Assembly: GCA_016716405.1 (NCBI GenBank)
Contig: JADJWK010000003.1
Span: forward strand, 558,001-622,000
Source of the DNA: Candidatus Melainabacteria bacterium
GTDB taxonomy: Bacteria > Cyanobacteriota > Vampirovibrionia > Obscuribacterales > Obscuribacteraceae
DNA: 64,000 nucleotides
Direction of reading: 5' to 3'
The notes below the pieces were generated by a model. The model saw only the letters and a program-made list of their open reading frames with translations. It was not told where the DNA came from and did no database searches. A program made the position numbers and the translations under genes. The number at the start of each line of letters is the position of its first letter. Position 1 is the stretch's first letter. Shown in pieces: positions 24,858 through 33,530 of the stretch.

Positions 24858-25968
24858 GAAACGAGCATGTTTGCTGATACTTTTACCGGGTCTTATCTCC
24901 GGCTGCTCGGAAGATGTTATGAAATTCATCACCCGCAGCCCCTTTCAGGAGGCTATCGAATCGTCCGCGGCGCCGGTCGATACTACCGGGCTGCCCGAGC
25001 CGGCGAACCAGAAGACCGAACGGTGGGAGAAAAGCCAGACGATCAAAAAGTCTCTCAGGGCTCTTGCCGACAAGAAGGACTTCGAAGGTCTCGAGAAGAT
25101 GGCAGGCAAGCTCATCGATTCGGCCGAGCAATACACCACCGGTGTCTGGCAGCTCGATTCCTTCGGCTACGATATCGGTCACCTGGACAAAGAGGACGAC
25201 ACGTCATACAAAGAGCGGATAGCGCTTCTCGAAGCCTGGGCGAGGAGCAATCCCGATTCGATCTACGCACCGGTGGCGGTGGCGGAAGCTTATACCGGCT
25301 ATGCCTGGTATGCCAGGGGCGGCGGCTGGGGTAGCGAAGTCGAGAAAGATGCCTGGAAGCTCTTCAAAGAGCGCCTGGCGAAAGCGAGAGAATGGCTCGA
25401 GAAAGGCCGGGAAAAGCGTCTCGAGAATCCTCGCTGGTACGCTGCCGCCAGCACGGTGGCCCTCGGTCAGAGCTGGGAGCAGGCTGAGTACGAGAAAACC
25501 ATGGACGAGGGCGAGAAGACCTTCCCTTCCTACAATCAGATTTATTTCGATCGAGTCTATCACCTGCAGCCTCGCTGGTACGGAAAGGAAGGCGACTGGG
25601 AGCGTTATGCCGAGAAGGTAGCAGACAGGCTGGGCGGGCAAGAAGGTGACGTGCTCTATGCCCGGATTGTCTGGTATGTGGATCGGGCCAGGGTGCTCTA
25701 CAAGAACAACACTATCTTCAGAGAGAGCAAAGCCTCCTGGGAAAGAACCAGCCGCGGATTCGACGGGCTCCTGTCCCTCTATCCCGATAATCCCGACGTT
25801 CTCAATGCTTATTGCCGCCTGGCCGTAGCTGCCGGCAATCAGGCCAGGGCCAGGGAGCTGTTCGAGAAAATCGGCTCGCGAATGGTCTATGAGCCATGGG
25901 CGGCCAGCGAAGACAGTGCCGGAACCTATTTCATCAAGTGCCGTATCTGGGCTTTCGGGAAGAGGTGA
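24847..25968 (+). CDS. Lipoprotein with helical-repeat (TPR-like) domain
   Basis: 373 aa from GTG 24847, chosen because GGAGGAAAT lies 7 nt upstream and because it gives a clean lipoprotein signal: basic head, hydrophobic LLILLPGL, lipobox ISGC with Cys20. The mature protein is alpha-helical and Trp/Tyr-rich with TPR-like repeats, for example LEAWARSNPDSIYAPVAVAE, HLQPRWYGKEGDWERYAEK and LLSLYPDNPDVLNAYCRLA. The PRWYG-GDW segment resembles DUF4034-type helical proteins, but I am unsure of this. It overlaps the secreted phosphatase by 11 nt, so both act outside the cytoplasm and may work together. Confidence 0.78.
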   Translation: MRNRKRACLLILLPGLISGCSEDVMKFITRSPFQEAIESSAAPVDTTGLPEPANQKTERWEKSQTIKKSLRALADKKDFEGLEKMAGKLIDSAEQYTTGVWQLDSFGYDIGHLDKEDDTSYKERIALLEAWARSNPDSIYAPVAVAEAYTGYAWYARGGGWGSEVEKDAWKLFKERLAKAREWLEKGREKRLENPRWYAAASTVALGQSWEQAEYEKTMDEGEKTFPSYNQIYFDRVYHLQPRWYGKEGDWERYAEKVADRLGGQEGDVLYARIVWYVDRARVLYKNNTIFRESKASWERTSRGFDGLLSLYPDNPDVLNAYCRLAVAAGNQARARELFEKIGSRMVYEPWAASEDSAGTYFIKCRIWAFGKR

Positions 25969-25971
25969 TTA

Positions 25972-27138
25972 TCAGATCTGGCTGTCGGAGCTGTCGGTGC
26001 TGTCCGAGCTGTCGGTGCTGGTCTGGCCGCCGGCGTCGACGTCCGAGACCTGACCGGTGTTTCTGGCGGCTTCGTCATTCTTGATTCTGACCAGCAGCCA
26101 CTGCTCGGTCCTGTCCTTGTCGAAATGCACCAGTATCGGTGCTTCGTCCTTCATCAGGTTGCCGAGACCCGTGTCATAGACGACTTTCTTGTTGTCCCCG
26201 ATGATCCATGCAACTCGCTGATCCTTTTTGTCGAGCTTGCCTTTGATCTGCTGGGTCTGCTCGGTGAGCATGTCGAAGTAGTTGCCGGCGATATCGCCCT
26301 TTGAATCTATGGCGATCTGGAAAAGCATGGTCGAGTTCTTCTGATCGCCCTGGACGAGAGAGAAAACGCCCAGGGGCTCCCACTTGTCTTTCTTTCCTGG
26401 CTTGCCCGCCTTGCCGGACTGAGCCAGATTCTGAGCCTGGTTGTAATACTCGTCGGCGCTGGCATAGGGCTGGCCGTTGTAATAGACCTGGTTGTTGTTA
26501 TAGGTGACATTCTGACCGTAGCCGTAGTAACGCGGCATCATGGTGGCGTCCAGGGCGAGCATGCCCGCCATGGTAGCCCAGCTCGTTATCATCCAGGGCA
26601 TTCCCCAGCCCCAACCCGGGCAGTACCAGCCACCGGGAGCCCCCCAGAAGCCATGGGCTCCCCAGTAGCCGTGACCCCAGTAGCCGCCGCCGTAGAAGTT
26701 GTTGCGGACCATGGTTCCATGGTTGTTCATATAGGTAGGAGAGAAATTGTGGAGGTTGTGGCCGGCGTTGATATTGTTGCCCGAGATCCGGCTGAATCCC
26801 CAGTTGCTCCGGTTGCCGTCGAAATTACCTCGATTGAAATTGCCGCCGCCTCCATCGAAACGGCCGCCGCCATTAAAACGACCGCCGCCGCCGAAATTGC
26901 CGCCGCCATTGAAGCGGCCGCCGCCGCCGAAATTGCCGCCGCCATTGAAACGACCGCCACCGCCGAAATTGCCGCCTCCGCCGAAGCGGCCGCCACCACC
27001 GAAATGTCCTCCACCGCCGAAGCCGCCACCGCCGAAATGACCACCTCCGAAACCGCCGCCGAAGCCTCTTGCCAGAGCGGCGCTACCCGAAGAGAGCAGT
27101 AGCAGTGACATTGCCAGTGGTATTGCTTTATTGAACAT
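25972..27138 (-). CDS. Secreted Gly/Phe/Asn-rich repeat protein
   Basis: 388 aa. Signal peptide at residues 1-23 (ends ALARG). Residues 24-105 are almost pure Gly with Phe, His, Arg and Asn, built from a 12-residue unit (GGGGRFNGGGNF). Next is an aromatic Trp/Gly/Tyr region (about 130-200, many W-G-Y steps and a possible short membrane segment around ITSWATMAGMLALDATMM). Then comes a folded domain of about 120 residues (EPLGVFSLVQGDQKNSTMLFQ to EQWLLVRIKN), ending in a Ser/Asp/Thr repeat tail (DSTDSS). AAGGAA is 7 nt before ATG 27138. Likely a surface or matrix protein; the function of the folded domain is unknown. Confidence 0.8.
   Translation of the reverse strand: MFNKAIPLAMSLLLLSSGSAALARGFGGGFGGGHFGGGGFGGGGHFGGGGRFGGGGNFGGGGRFNGGGNFGGGGRFNGGGNFGGGGRFNGGGRFDGGGGNFNRGNFDGNRSNWGFSRISGNNINAGHNLHNFSPTYMNNHGTMVRNNFYGGGYWGHGYWGAHGFWGAPGGWYCPGWGWGMPWMITSWATMAGMLALDATMMPRYYGYGQNVTYNNNQVYYNGQPYASADEYYNQAQNLAQSGKAGKPGKKDKWEPLGVFSLVQGDQKNSTMLFQIAIDSKGDIAGNYFDMLTEQTQQIKGKLDKKDQRVAWIIGDNKKVVYDTGLGNLMKDEAPILVHFDKDRTEQWLLVRIKNDEAARNTGQVSDVDAGGQTSTDSSDSTDSSDSQI
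26881..26988 (+). repeat. Three tandem 36-bp repeats in the Gly-rich gene
   Basis: Three near-identical 36-bp units (26881-26916, 26917-26952, 26953-26988) that code for GGGGRFNGGGNF on the minus strand. They differ by a few third-position changes, and degenerate GGGG units flank them. Such arrays change copy number by slippage. Confidence 0.8.
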
Positions 27139-27168
27139 TGAAAATTCCTTCTCGGGTATCTCGCTCTG

Positions 27169-28059
27169 CTACTCTGCCTTCTCTACTTTGATTTCCTCGC
27201 TGTCCGGGAGGAGCTCGCCGTCCACGTCTATCTCGGTGGACCTCCAGGTGAAGGAGCCGTCATCCTGGCGCCGGAGATAGTCGCGACAGGTGGTGCGCAG
27301 CCCCTCTGCCGTTACTCTTTTGACATCGATCACGAAGCCTTTGCCGTCCCGGCACCACTCGCCTGTGCCGGTTCCTCCATCACTGTCGAAGATCCAGGAG
27401 CGCAGGTTGCCGCTATAAGGATCGACGCCGATCACCTGGGTGTCGGTTCGGTCGAGACCGTCCTTGCCCCTGAGCGTGAATGTACCGACCAGAAAATTCT
27501 TGCCGTGCCAGTTGTTTTTCAAGGTGAGCTCGCCTCTGGCGCCATTGGCGCGCCAGTTGCCCGCCAGCCAGGCGATGGACTCGAGGGTGAGGGGCTTCGC
27601 GGTGACCGAGCGCTCGATGGCGCTGGCGATCTTCCAGCCGTCAGCCTCTTTTACGTGAATGACCGAATACTCCGTGGAGCGGATACGCTCGCCACTGTCG
27701 TCGCTGGCCTCAACCGATCCTTTCTCGAGGATGGCCCCTTCGCCCAGGGACTTCGCCGATTCCACCACCACATCTATATCGACAGCTCCGAACTCTTTGA
27801 AGAATTCCGAGTACATTCTCTGGATGTCCTTCCTGCCGCTTACTTCGCGCCCGTCAGTCCTGACGAAGGTGCCGTCCTCGGACCAGAGGGAGGCGATGGC
27901 CGCAGCGTCGGCTTTCTTGAACGCCGCCTCGTACCTGTCGGCTAGCTTCTCGACAAGGGCTTTGGCTTCGTCGCCGGCGAGGGCAGGCGGGCAAAATAGC
28001 GCCAGGACGGCAGCCATGGCGGTGGGCATCGAATACGATACCAGTCTGAACAGTTTCAC
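27169..28059 (-). CDS. Secreted SnoaL/NTF2-like protein with C-terminal lipocalin-like part
   Basis: 296 aa from GTG 28059, chosen because GGAGAAG lies 7 nt upstream and a signal peptide follows at once (KLFRLVSYSM, ends ALAG near residue 28). A TTG reading 27 nt longer is disfavoured. The first domain (about 35-155) is the NTF2-like fold of the TIGR02246/SgcJ group: YEAAFKKADAAAIASLWSED, GREVSGRKDIQRMY, EYSVIHVKEADGWKI. The second part (about 165-290, IAWLAGNWRANG, GVDPYSGNLRSWIFDSDGG) resembles DUF1579-type beta barrels, which often follow such domains. The catalytic role is unknown; many relatives bind small ligands. Confidence 0.75.
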   Translation of the reverse strand: MKLFRLVSYSMPTAMAAVLALFCPPALAGDEAKALVEKLADRYEAAFKKADAAAIASLWSEDGTFVRTDGREVSGRKDIQRMYSEFFKEFGAVDIDVVVESAKSLGEGAILEKGSVEASDDSGERIRSTEYSVIHVKEADGWKIASAIERSVTAKPLTLESIAWLAGNWRANGARGELTLKNNWHGKNFLVGTFTLRGKDGLDRTDTQVIGVDPYSGNLRSWIFDSDGGTGTGEWCRDGKGFVIDVKRVTAEGLRTTCRDYLRRQDDGSFTWRSTEIDVDGELLPDSEEIKVEKAE

Positions 28060-28123
28060 TTGAAAACTTCTCCGGAGCGTGTCCAACTCCGAAATTGTAT
28101 CAAGTCCGGATCGACCGCTCCGC

Positions 28124-29290
28124 TCAGGGCAGGTCGAATTCGCCGGGTATTCCGAAAAATCGGACTTTCAGAGCCTCTCTGCCGTCGGCGGCTCTGGTTG
28201 TGAAGATGGAGGCAATCGAGAGTCGAGACTCTTTGCCCAGCGGCGAAATGAGGCCGATCTCCAGGTCGCCTTTCTGGAAGTTGACGCTCTTCTCACTACC
28301 GGTAGTATCGATGTCGGCTTTGATGGCGCCTTCTTTCTTGAAGTAGATATTGCTGGCGGTGAAGCCGGGCATGCTCTTCACCGGTTTATTCAGAGGCATG
28401 CTTTCCAGGTCCGGATCGATGGTGAGCTGATGGCGGCCCGCTCCGGTCTTGCGGATCTCGAGGCTGTCCACCGACTTCTCGAACTTGTGAAGGGTAGACA
28501 GCACATTCTCGCGGAATTCGGGATCGGAGACCATTCTGCCCGCCAGGCCCTGACTGTCGAAATGTCTTCTATCGAATGCATAAGCGGTCTTCGCCGAGGT
28601 CGACTTGACATCGACATGAGCGTAGCCGTTGTTCTCTACATCGAAATGCATCCACTGGGTGCTGCTTGCCCGGGAGCCGATATTGCGACCGCGCCTGAAA
28701 AGATCGGCACCACCGTTGAAGCCCCGCATATTGTAGAGCCGAATATCATCGAGATCGCCGGGGTCGGTCCGGAGATTGAAGCTGAAATTGTCCAGGGTGG
28801 TGTCACAGGGCCTGGCGGTGACGCCGCCGAGAGGACCGAGACCGGTGATGATCGCGTTCGGGGCTTTCATGGTCACCGAAGCGGCCAGGTCGCCGACCAC
28901 GGAGAGCTCATTCGGTCTGCCTGTGGAAGCGATCTTCAATGAGTCGATGTTGTCGAGCATGGCAAGGCTCGAGGGAGCGAGGATTCCGGCCAGGAGCTTT
29001 TCGGTGGCCTGGCTTTCGGGATTATCTTCGGGACTTCTCGCGGGGTTCGCCGGCTGCTTCTCGCCCCCGCCGAGCAGGCTTTCGGCGGAAGGCAACCAGC
29101 TGATGCCGGTCTTGATCATGTTTCCCAGCACGGACTCGGACGAGCTCTTCTTCGGACTGAAATCCATGCCACCATGCGGATCTAGAATCCCGCGCATGTC
29201 GCTCTTGTAGAGACTGTTCTCTGCAAAGGGTGAATTCTCAACATGAGACTCGGGCTGCTTCTCGGCGGCGCCGCGCGGGGGAATTTCCAT
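28124..29290 (-). CDS. Hypothetical protein, 388 aa, disordered head
   Basis: ATG 29290 is used (an in-frame TTG lies 6 nt upstream). Residues 1-95 are rich in Pro, Ser, Glu and Gly without a signal peptide, like the heads of the proteins at 18065-19930 and 49728-51068. From about residue 105 a beta-rich domain runs to the end, with many alternating hydrophobic segments (NELSVVGDLAASVTM, NAIITGLGPLGGV, DLEIGLISPLGKES). No catalytic motif or family is recognised. The neighbours on both sides face away or are separated by more than 60 nt, so it is probably a single transcription unit. Confidence 0.7.
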   Translation of the reverse strand: MEIPPRGAAEKQPESHVENSPFAENSLYKSDMRGILDPHGGMDFSPKKSSSESVLGNMIKTGISWLPSAESLLGGGEKQPANPARSPEDNPESQATEKLLAGILAPSSLAMLDNIDSLKIASTGRPNELSVVGDLAASVTMKAPNAIITGLGPLGGVTARPCDTTLDNFSFNLRTDPGDLDDIRLYNMRGFNGGADLFRRGRNIGSRASSTQWMHFDVENNGYAHVDVKSTSAKTAYAFDRRHFDSQGLAGRMVSDPEFRENVLSTLHKFEKSVDSLEIRKTGAGRHQLTIDPDLESMPLNKPVKSMPGFTASNIYFKKEGAIKADIDTTGSEKSVNFQKGDLEIGLISPLGKESRLSIASIFTTRAADGREALKVRFFGIPGEFDLP

Positions 29291-29361
29291 AGCCAATGTT
29301 TAGCGAAAAATCGTGACCTTTTGGTATCCTTGTCTCATGAATTGCCGGAGGTGGCTATAGC

Positions 29362-30099
29362 GTGTTTCCGATAGGCGACGACAACAGCGACGTTACGATC
29401 TTTCCCTGGGTCACCTATGCGCTGATCATCGCCAATATAATCGTTTTCGTGATCTTTCAGGGGCTGGGTAGCAACGAGCAATTCACCTATGCCTTCTCGG
29501 TGGTGCCGGAAGAGATCCTCAAAGGGATGGACATAGACCGGGCAGTGGCGATCTATAATCCGGTCACCGGTGTCAGGCAGGGGACTATCGACTTGCAGCC
29601 GACGCCGATACCGGTCTATCTGACTCTGATCACCTCGATGTTCATGCACGGCGGCTTTGCCCATATCTTCGGGAATATGGTTTTTCTGCATGTTTTCGGC
29701 GACAACCTCGAGAACGTCATGGGCCATCTCAAGTTTTTCGCCTTCTACATGATCTGCGGTATATTCGCCGGGCTCAGCCAGGTCTACACCACCGAGTACA
29801 CCGGCGGCAATCTCTATGTTCCGACCCTGGGCGCATCAGGCGCCATATCCGGCGTGCTCGGCGGCTATGTCTTTCTTTTCCCCAACCGGAAAGTGCGGGT
29901 GATCATGATGAGGATGATCACCGATGTTCCTGCTTTCGTCGCCCTGGGTATCTGGATTCTTTTCCAGCTTGCCGCCGGATTCGGGGTCTTCGGCGCCGAA
30001 GAGGCCAGCGGTGGTGTCGCTTATGCGGCCCATATCGGCGGGTTCGCCGCCGGTCTGGTGGCAGTGACGATTTTTGCCAACAAAGACAGGGAAGACTGA
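29362..30099 (+). CDS. Rhomboid-family intramembrane serine protease
   Basis: 245 aa, GTG start with CGGAGG 9 nt upstream. Six to seven membrane helices. The L1 region HGGFAHIFGNMVFLHVFGD carries the conserved His, Asn and Gly. The catalytic Ser is in GASGAISG (Ser159) and the catalytic His in AAHIGGFAAG (His224). Rhomboids cleave membrane proteins within or next to the bilayer. The soluble loop between helix 1 and 2 (about 35-80) is longer than in GlpG, as in many bacterial 'rhomboid family' proteins with the MFPIGDDN-type start. The substrate is unknown. Confidence 0.95.
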   Translation: MFPIGDDNSDVTIFPWVTYALIIANIIVFVIFQGLGSNEQFTYAFSVVPEEILKGMDIDRAVAIYNPVTGVRQGTIDLQPTPIPVYLTLITSMFMHGGFAHIFGNMVFLHVFGDNLENVMGHLKFFAFYMICGIFAGLSQVYTTEYTGGNLYVPTLGASGAISGVLGGYVFLFPNRKVRVIMMRMITDVPAFVALGIWILFQLAAGFGVFGAEEASGGVAYAAHIGGFAAGLVAVTIFANKDRED

Positions 30100-30123
30100 A
30101 TTCGATTCAGGACTTTCCCCAGT

Positions 30124-30158
30124 GTTCTCGCCGGCTCCGGCGACTATCCTTTGAGAAC
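30124..30158 (+). other. Nested hairpin in the leader of the ABC transporter operon
   Basis: GTTCTC (30124-30129) can pair with GAGAAC (30153-30158). Inside, GCCGG (30130-30134) pairs with CCGGC (30137-30141), extendable to TCGCCGG/CCGGCGA at the expense of the outer stem. It lies 34 nt before ATG 30192. There is no T-run, so it is not an obvious terminator. It might affect mRNA stability or translation. Confidence 0.35.
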
Positions 30159-30191
30159 GGCATCCGAACCGCAATCGAGGGCTTTGATTTG

Positions 30192-31133
30192 ATGAGAAGC
30201 GAAAATCCGTTGATCGTAGTGGAGAATCTCGCCAAATCTTATTCAACCGGGACCGTTGTGGCCCTCGACGGGATCTCGATGAGCGTCGACGAGGGGGAGA
30301 TTTTCGGTCTGATCGGCCCGAATGGCGCCGGTAAGACCACCCTCATAGGCTGCTTGCTCGGGCTCCTCCGACCCGACTCGGGCCGGGTCAGAATCTTCGG
30401 CAAGGATGCCGACCTATTGTCGGTCCGGGCGCTCACGGGCTATCTCCCGGAGCGCACCGAGTTCGAGCACTGGATGACCGCCCGGCAGTTCCTGGAGTAT
30501 CACTGGGGCCTCGCCGGGGGCGGCCGCCGGGGCATGAAAGAAGCCGTGGAAGAGGCTCTGGAGCTGGTGGAGCTGGCGGAGCCCGCCCGGGGCCGCAAGC
30601 TCAGGACCTATTCGAGAGGCATGCTCCAGCGTCTCAATCTCGCCCAGCTCGTCATCGGCAAGCCCAGGCTGGCTTTACTGGACGAGCCCACCCTCGGGCT
30701 CGATCCCACCGGCGTGGCGGTGGTACGCAAGATAGTCAGCCGTATGCGCCAGGACGGGGTGACGGCGATCATCAACTCGCACCAGCTCGACGAGGTGGAG
30801 AGGCTCTGCGATCGGGTCGCTTATCTGCGCAACGGCAAGATCGTCCAGGTGGAGACCATCAAGGGCGGTACCATCACCGACTATGTGATCTTTGTGCGCT
30901 GGGGCGAGTGCAGCCTGAACGGCACTCTTCTGCCGTCGGTGGAGCAAGCTGCCCAGAGCTCGGTGGCGGAGGTTAAAGAATGCAACCGGCAATGGGGGCG
31001 ATTCAGGGTGAAGGATCATAAAGGCGCCAGCCGTCTTCTTGCCGAGCTCATCGAAAGAGGCCTTCCCGTGGAAGAAGCGGTGCCCGAGCGCCTGCGTCTG
31101 GAGCAGCTATTCGAGAGCGAGAAGAAAGCATGA
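30192..31133 (+). CDS. ABC exporter ATP-binding protein
   Basis: 313 aa. GPNGAGKTT (residues 42-50) is Walker A, TYSRGMLQRLNLA the signature region and LALLDEPTLGLDP Walker B, followed by the switch His in INSHQLDEV. It is the single-domain ATPase type that works with a separate permease, like Nos/Nat/CcmA-type exporters. The C-terminal 80 residues (from about 235) form an extra domain common in this group. ATG 30192 is preferred over the TTG just before it. The permease gene overlaps by 4 nt. The transported molecule is unknown. Confidence 0.93.
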   Translation: MRSENPLIVVENLAKSYSTGTVVALDGISMSVDEGEIFGLIGPNGAGKTTLIGCLLGLLRPDSGRVRIFGKDADLLSVRALTGYLPERTEFEHWMTARQFLEYHWGLAGGGRRGMKEAVEEALELVELAEPARGRKLRTYSRGMLQRLNLAQLVIGKPRLALLDEPTLGLDPTGVAVVRKIVSRMRQDGVTAIINSHQLDEVERLCDRVAYLRNGKIVQVETIKGGTITDYVIFVRWGECSLNGTLLPSVEQAAQSSVAEVKECNRQWGRFRVKDHKGASRLLAELIERGLPVEEAVPERLRLEQLFESEKKA

Positions 31134-31936
31134 ACGTGATCAACAAGACCATAGTGAAATTCACTCTCATGTCAGCCTGTCTCGATCCCTTGAAATTGCT
31201 CTATGTGGCGCTCCTCGGATTCGTCATGCCGATCGGCATGAAAATCGCCTCCATGCTTCACGGAGCCTCCGATTCTCAGACTTTCGAGATGCTGACAGGC
31301 AAGGTCGGGGTGGCTTTCATCCTGATGGTTCTCTGTCTCGGTCTGGCGGGCAACTCCTCCACCCAGAGCGGCAGGGGCGGCGAGTATCTGCCTCTTATCT
31401 TCAGCCGCCCCCTGAGCAAAGCTGAATATGTTTTCTCCAAATGGATCGCCATAGTGCTTATAGGCGGCGGGCTCGCCGCCATCCAGAATGTAATGGTGGC
31501 AGCCATAGGCTTTGTCTTCGGCGAGACTATCACCATTCAGGCAATCGTCAGCATGGTCCTGGAGCGCTTTCTAGACGCCGCTCTCATTGCGGCCGCCATG
31601 CTGCTGACCATGCTCAATCGTCATCCCGGCTTCCAGATCGTCGCCATTCTCGGCTTCTATATCTGGCTTGCCGGCCAGACCATACCGCCTGTGAGCGTCG
31701 CCGGCATCGCCAGCGGCGGAATCGAGAGCCTCTCGATAGAGGCCACCAGGCTCATGCTCTCGGCGTCCCAGTATATCTCGTATCTGATCCTGCCCACCCT
31801 CAATGTCTATGATCTGATGACCGCTTCGGGCTTCGCGCCGCTCCCCTATCTTTCCTACGCCTCTACCCTGGCGCTCTATCTGCTTCTTGCCATTGCCGTC
31901 ACCGGAAGGAGGGAATTCTTCTATGGCACGAAATGA
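31130..31936 (+). CDS. ABC-2-type exporter permease
   Basis: 268 aa with six predicted membrane helices. The order (helix pair, a cytoplasmic SRPLSKAEYVFSKW segment, then four helices) matches ABC-2/NosY-like permeases; 'SRP[LI]s+..yv..K' is the usual coupling-helix region. It follows and overlaps the ATPase gene by 4 nt (ATGA), so the two form one transporter. The thioredoxin-like gene starts inside its 3' end. Substrate unknown. Confidence 0.87.
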   Translation: MNVINKTIVKFTLMSACLDPLKLLYVALLGFVMPIGMKIASMLHGASDSQTFEMLTGKVGVAFILMVLCLGLAGNSSTQSGRGGEYLPLIFSRPLSKAEYVFSKWIAIVLIGGGLAAIQNVMVAAIGFVFGETITIQAIVSMVLERFLDAALIAAAMLLTMLNRHPGFQIVAILGFYIWLAGQTIPPVSVAGIASGGIESLSIEATRLMLSASQYISYLILPTLNVYDLMTASGFAPLPYLSYASTLALYLLLAIAVTGRREFFYGTK

Positions 31937-32522
31937 CGTATCATCATCGCGGATACCACCATATCTGGTAGCGGCCACCGGCGCTCTCCTTGTCGCCCGC
32001 CTTGGCTTAGCCCTGCTTCCGGCGCAGGCGGGTGAAGGGCTGAATTCAATCGATCGGGTATCCTGGAGAGAGCGCCCCGACAGCCGGGAGGTGCGCACCA
32101 TATCCGGGGCTGCCTCCCCGAGCGAGCCGGCTCGTGAGGAGCTTTCTCCGCCGGTCAGGGCAGAGCTGGACGCCATGCTCGCCGAGGCCCGCTCGCGAAA
32201 CAAGATCTTGCTTCTGGAATTCAGCTCGCCGGTCTCCGATGCCTGCCGGACCATGGACAACACGGCCTTGAAGAACCGCGAGGTAGAGTCGCTTCTCGCC
32301 AGGAACTTCTATCCTGTCCGCATCAATGACTGTCACAAAACCGCGGGAAAGAATCCGGCTCTCGTCAGCGAGCTCCAGAAAAAATTCCGGGTCTTCGCCT
32401 TTCCTACTCTCATAGTGGTGAGCGCCAGCGGCAATATGGAGAATCTGCTCATCGGCAACTGCTCTTCGCTCACTACCTATCGCTTCCTGAGCCGATCGGT
32501 CTACAAGCGCGCCGGATCTTGA
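31923..32522 (+). CDS. Membrane-anchored thioredoxin-fold protein, single active-site Cys
   Basis: 199 aa from ATG 31923, which is inside the permease gene and has GGAAGGAGGG about 7 nt upstream. Signal or anchor at residues 11-36. After a linker, the thioredoxin-like fold runs from about 76 to 195: ILLLEFSSPVSDAC (Ser105-x-x-Cys108 in the CxxC position), a central NFYPVRINDC strand and AFPTLIVVS with the cis-Pro. The first Cys of CxxC is Ser, so it cannot act as a normal dithiol oxidoreductase. It could form mixed disulfides or work as a chaperone-like subunit. Two further Cys (DCHK and GNCSS) are present. Coupling to the exporter suggests a joint role. Confidence 0.72.
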   Translation: MARNDVSSSRIPPYLVAATGALLVARLGLALLPAQAGEGLNSIDRVSWRERPDSREVRTISGAASPSEPAREELSPPVRAELDAMLAEARSRNKILLLEFSSPVSDACRTMDNTALKNREVESLLARNFYPVRINDCHKTAGKNPALVSELQKKFRVFAFPTLIVVSASGNMENLLIGNCSSLTTYRFLSRSVYKRAGS

Positions 32523-32528
32523 CGAAAT

Positions 32529-33521
32529 CTACATGGCTCCGGGCAGATGCTTGTCGATCCAGCTCAGGGCGCTCTTGAAAGCCTGGGCAGGGACTTTTGT
32601 GTCTTCATAGGTGTAATGATCGCCATCGTCCACCAGAAGATACTCTTTCTTCTCGGTGGCGAGATTGTCATAGACAGCCTCGGAGCCGACAGCTTTGGAC
32701 TCGCCGTCATTCTTGCCGTGCACCACCAGCACCGGCAGGTCTTTGATCTGGCGGGCGAATTTCCTGGTCTTGTACATATAGAACTGGCAGGCCATGAGCT
32801 CTCTCGGCTTGAGATCGAGCCTGACGTCCTCGTCTTCCTGGAAGGCGGCGCGCAGCTCCTTCTTCGGGGTGGCCATGGCCATGAGCTCTTCGCTCATCCC
32901 GGAGTCTTTGCTGCGTCTACCCGTGAGGACTTTGCTTCCGACACTGAAATAGTTGGCCACGGTCTTGTAGTGCTGGCCTCCCGGAGCGGCGGTAATTACC
33001 CCCCGGACGAGCTCCGGATGCTCGGCCGCGACTTGCAGGCAGAGTGCGCCGCCCATGGCTTCACCGAGAAGGAAGACCGGAATCTCGGGATGGAGCTTCT
33101 TGATTGACTCCAGAGATCCGACGACGTCCTGGTAGGTTTTTTCCAGATCCATCCGGCCTTCATTCTTGTCTTTCTCCCGCCAGCCTCCGAAGCCTCGCAG
33201 ATCGATGGAGTAGACAGCCACGCCGTCGGCAGCCATACGTTTGCCCAGATCCTCGAAGACACCCTTGTGCAGACCCAGCTCGTGGAGACAAAGAAGGATG
33301 GAGCGGGGCTTGTCTCCGGTTTTCCAGTAAAAGGCCGGCGGGTTTCCCTTGACGAGCTCCACCGACTCGGCGCTGGTCTGGCGCTTTTTCCGATCGCTCG
33401 ACTCAGCGCTTTGCCTGCTGGAAGATTTCGTGGAGTCTTTCGATAGAGCCGGCGGAGCCAGGCAGAAGGCCAGGCTGAGAGTCAGGGCGAGGGCCACCTT
33501 TCTCTTGTCTTTCTCTTTCAC
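32529..33521 (-). CDS. Secreted alpha/beta-hydrolase-like protein lacking the nucleophile Ser
   Basis: 330 aa, GTG start; AAGGAG lies 11 nt upstream. Signal peptide at residues 1-28 (ALTLSLAFCLAPPALS). The fold is that of monoacylglycerol lipase/lysophospholipase: ILLCLHELGLHKGVFEDLG (oxyanion region), IDLRGFGGW, nucleophile elbow LLGEAMGG, VLVVHGKNDG (Asp272) and DDGDHYTYED (His302). The elbow reads G-E-Ala155-M-G where GxSxG is expected, so the Ser nucleophile is missing while Asp and His remain. Codon 155 is GCC, one base from TCC. It is probably a binding protein or pseudoenzyme, unless this is a recent mutation or sequence error. It follows the caspase gene on the same strand with a 22-nt gap. 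Confidence 0.82.
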   Translation of the reverse strand: MKEKDKRKVALALTLSLAFCLAPPALSKDSTKSSSRQSAESSDRKKRQTSAESVELVKGNPPAFYWKTGDKPRSILLCLHELGLHKGVFEDLGKRMAADGVAVYSIDLRGFGGWREKDKNEGRMDLEKTYQDVVGSLESIKKLHPEIPVFLLGEAMGGALCLQVAAEHPELVRGVITAAPGGQHYKTVANYFSVGSKVLTGRRSKDSGMSEELMAMATPKKELRAAFQEDEDVRLDLKPRELMACQFYMYKTRKFARQIKDLPVLVVHGKNDGESKAVGSEAVYDNLATEKKEYLLVDDGDHYTYEDTKVPAQAFKSALSWIDKHLPGAM

Positions 33522-33530
33522 TATGAAAAC

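Noticed and set aside
26881..26988. 36-bp repeats as a possible CRISPR array
   Set aside because: Units are directly adjacent without spacers and code for a Gly-rich protein repeat in frame.
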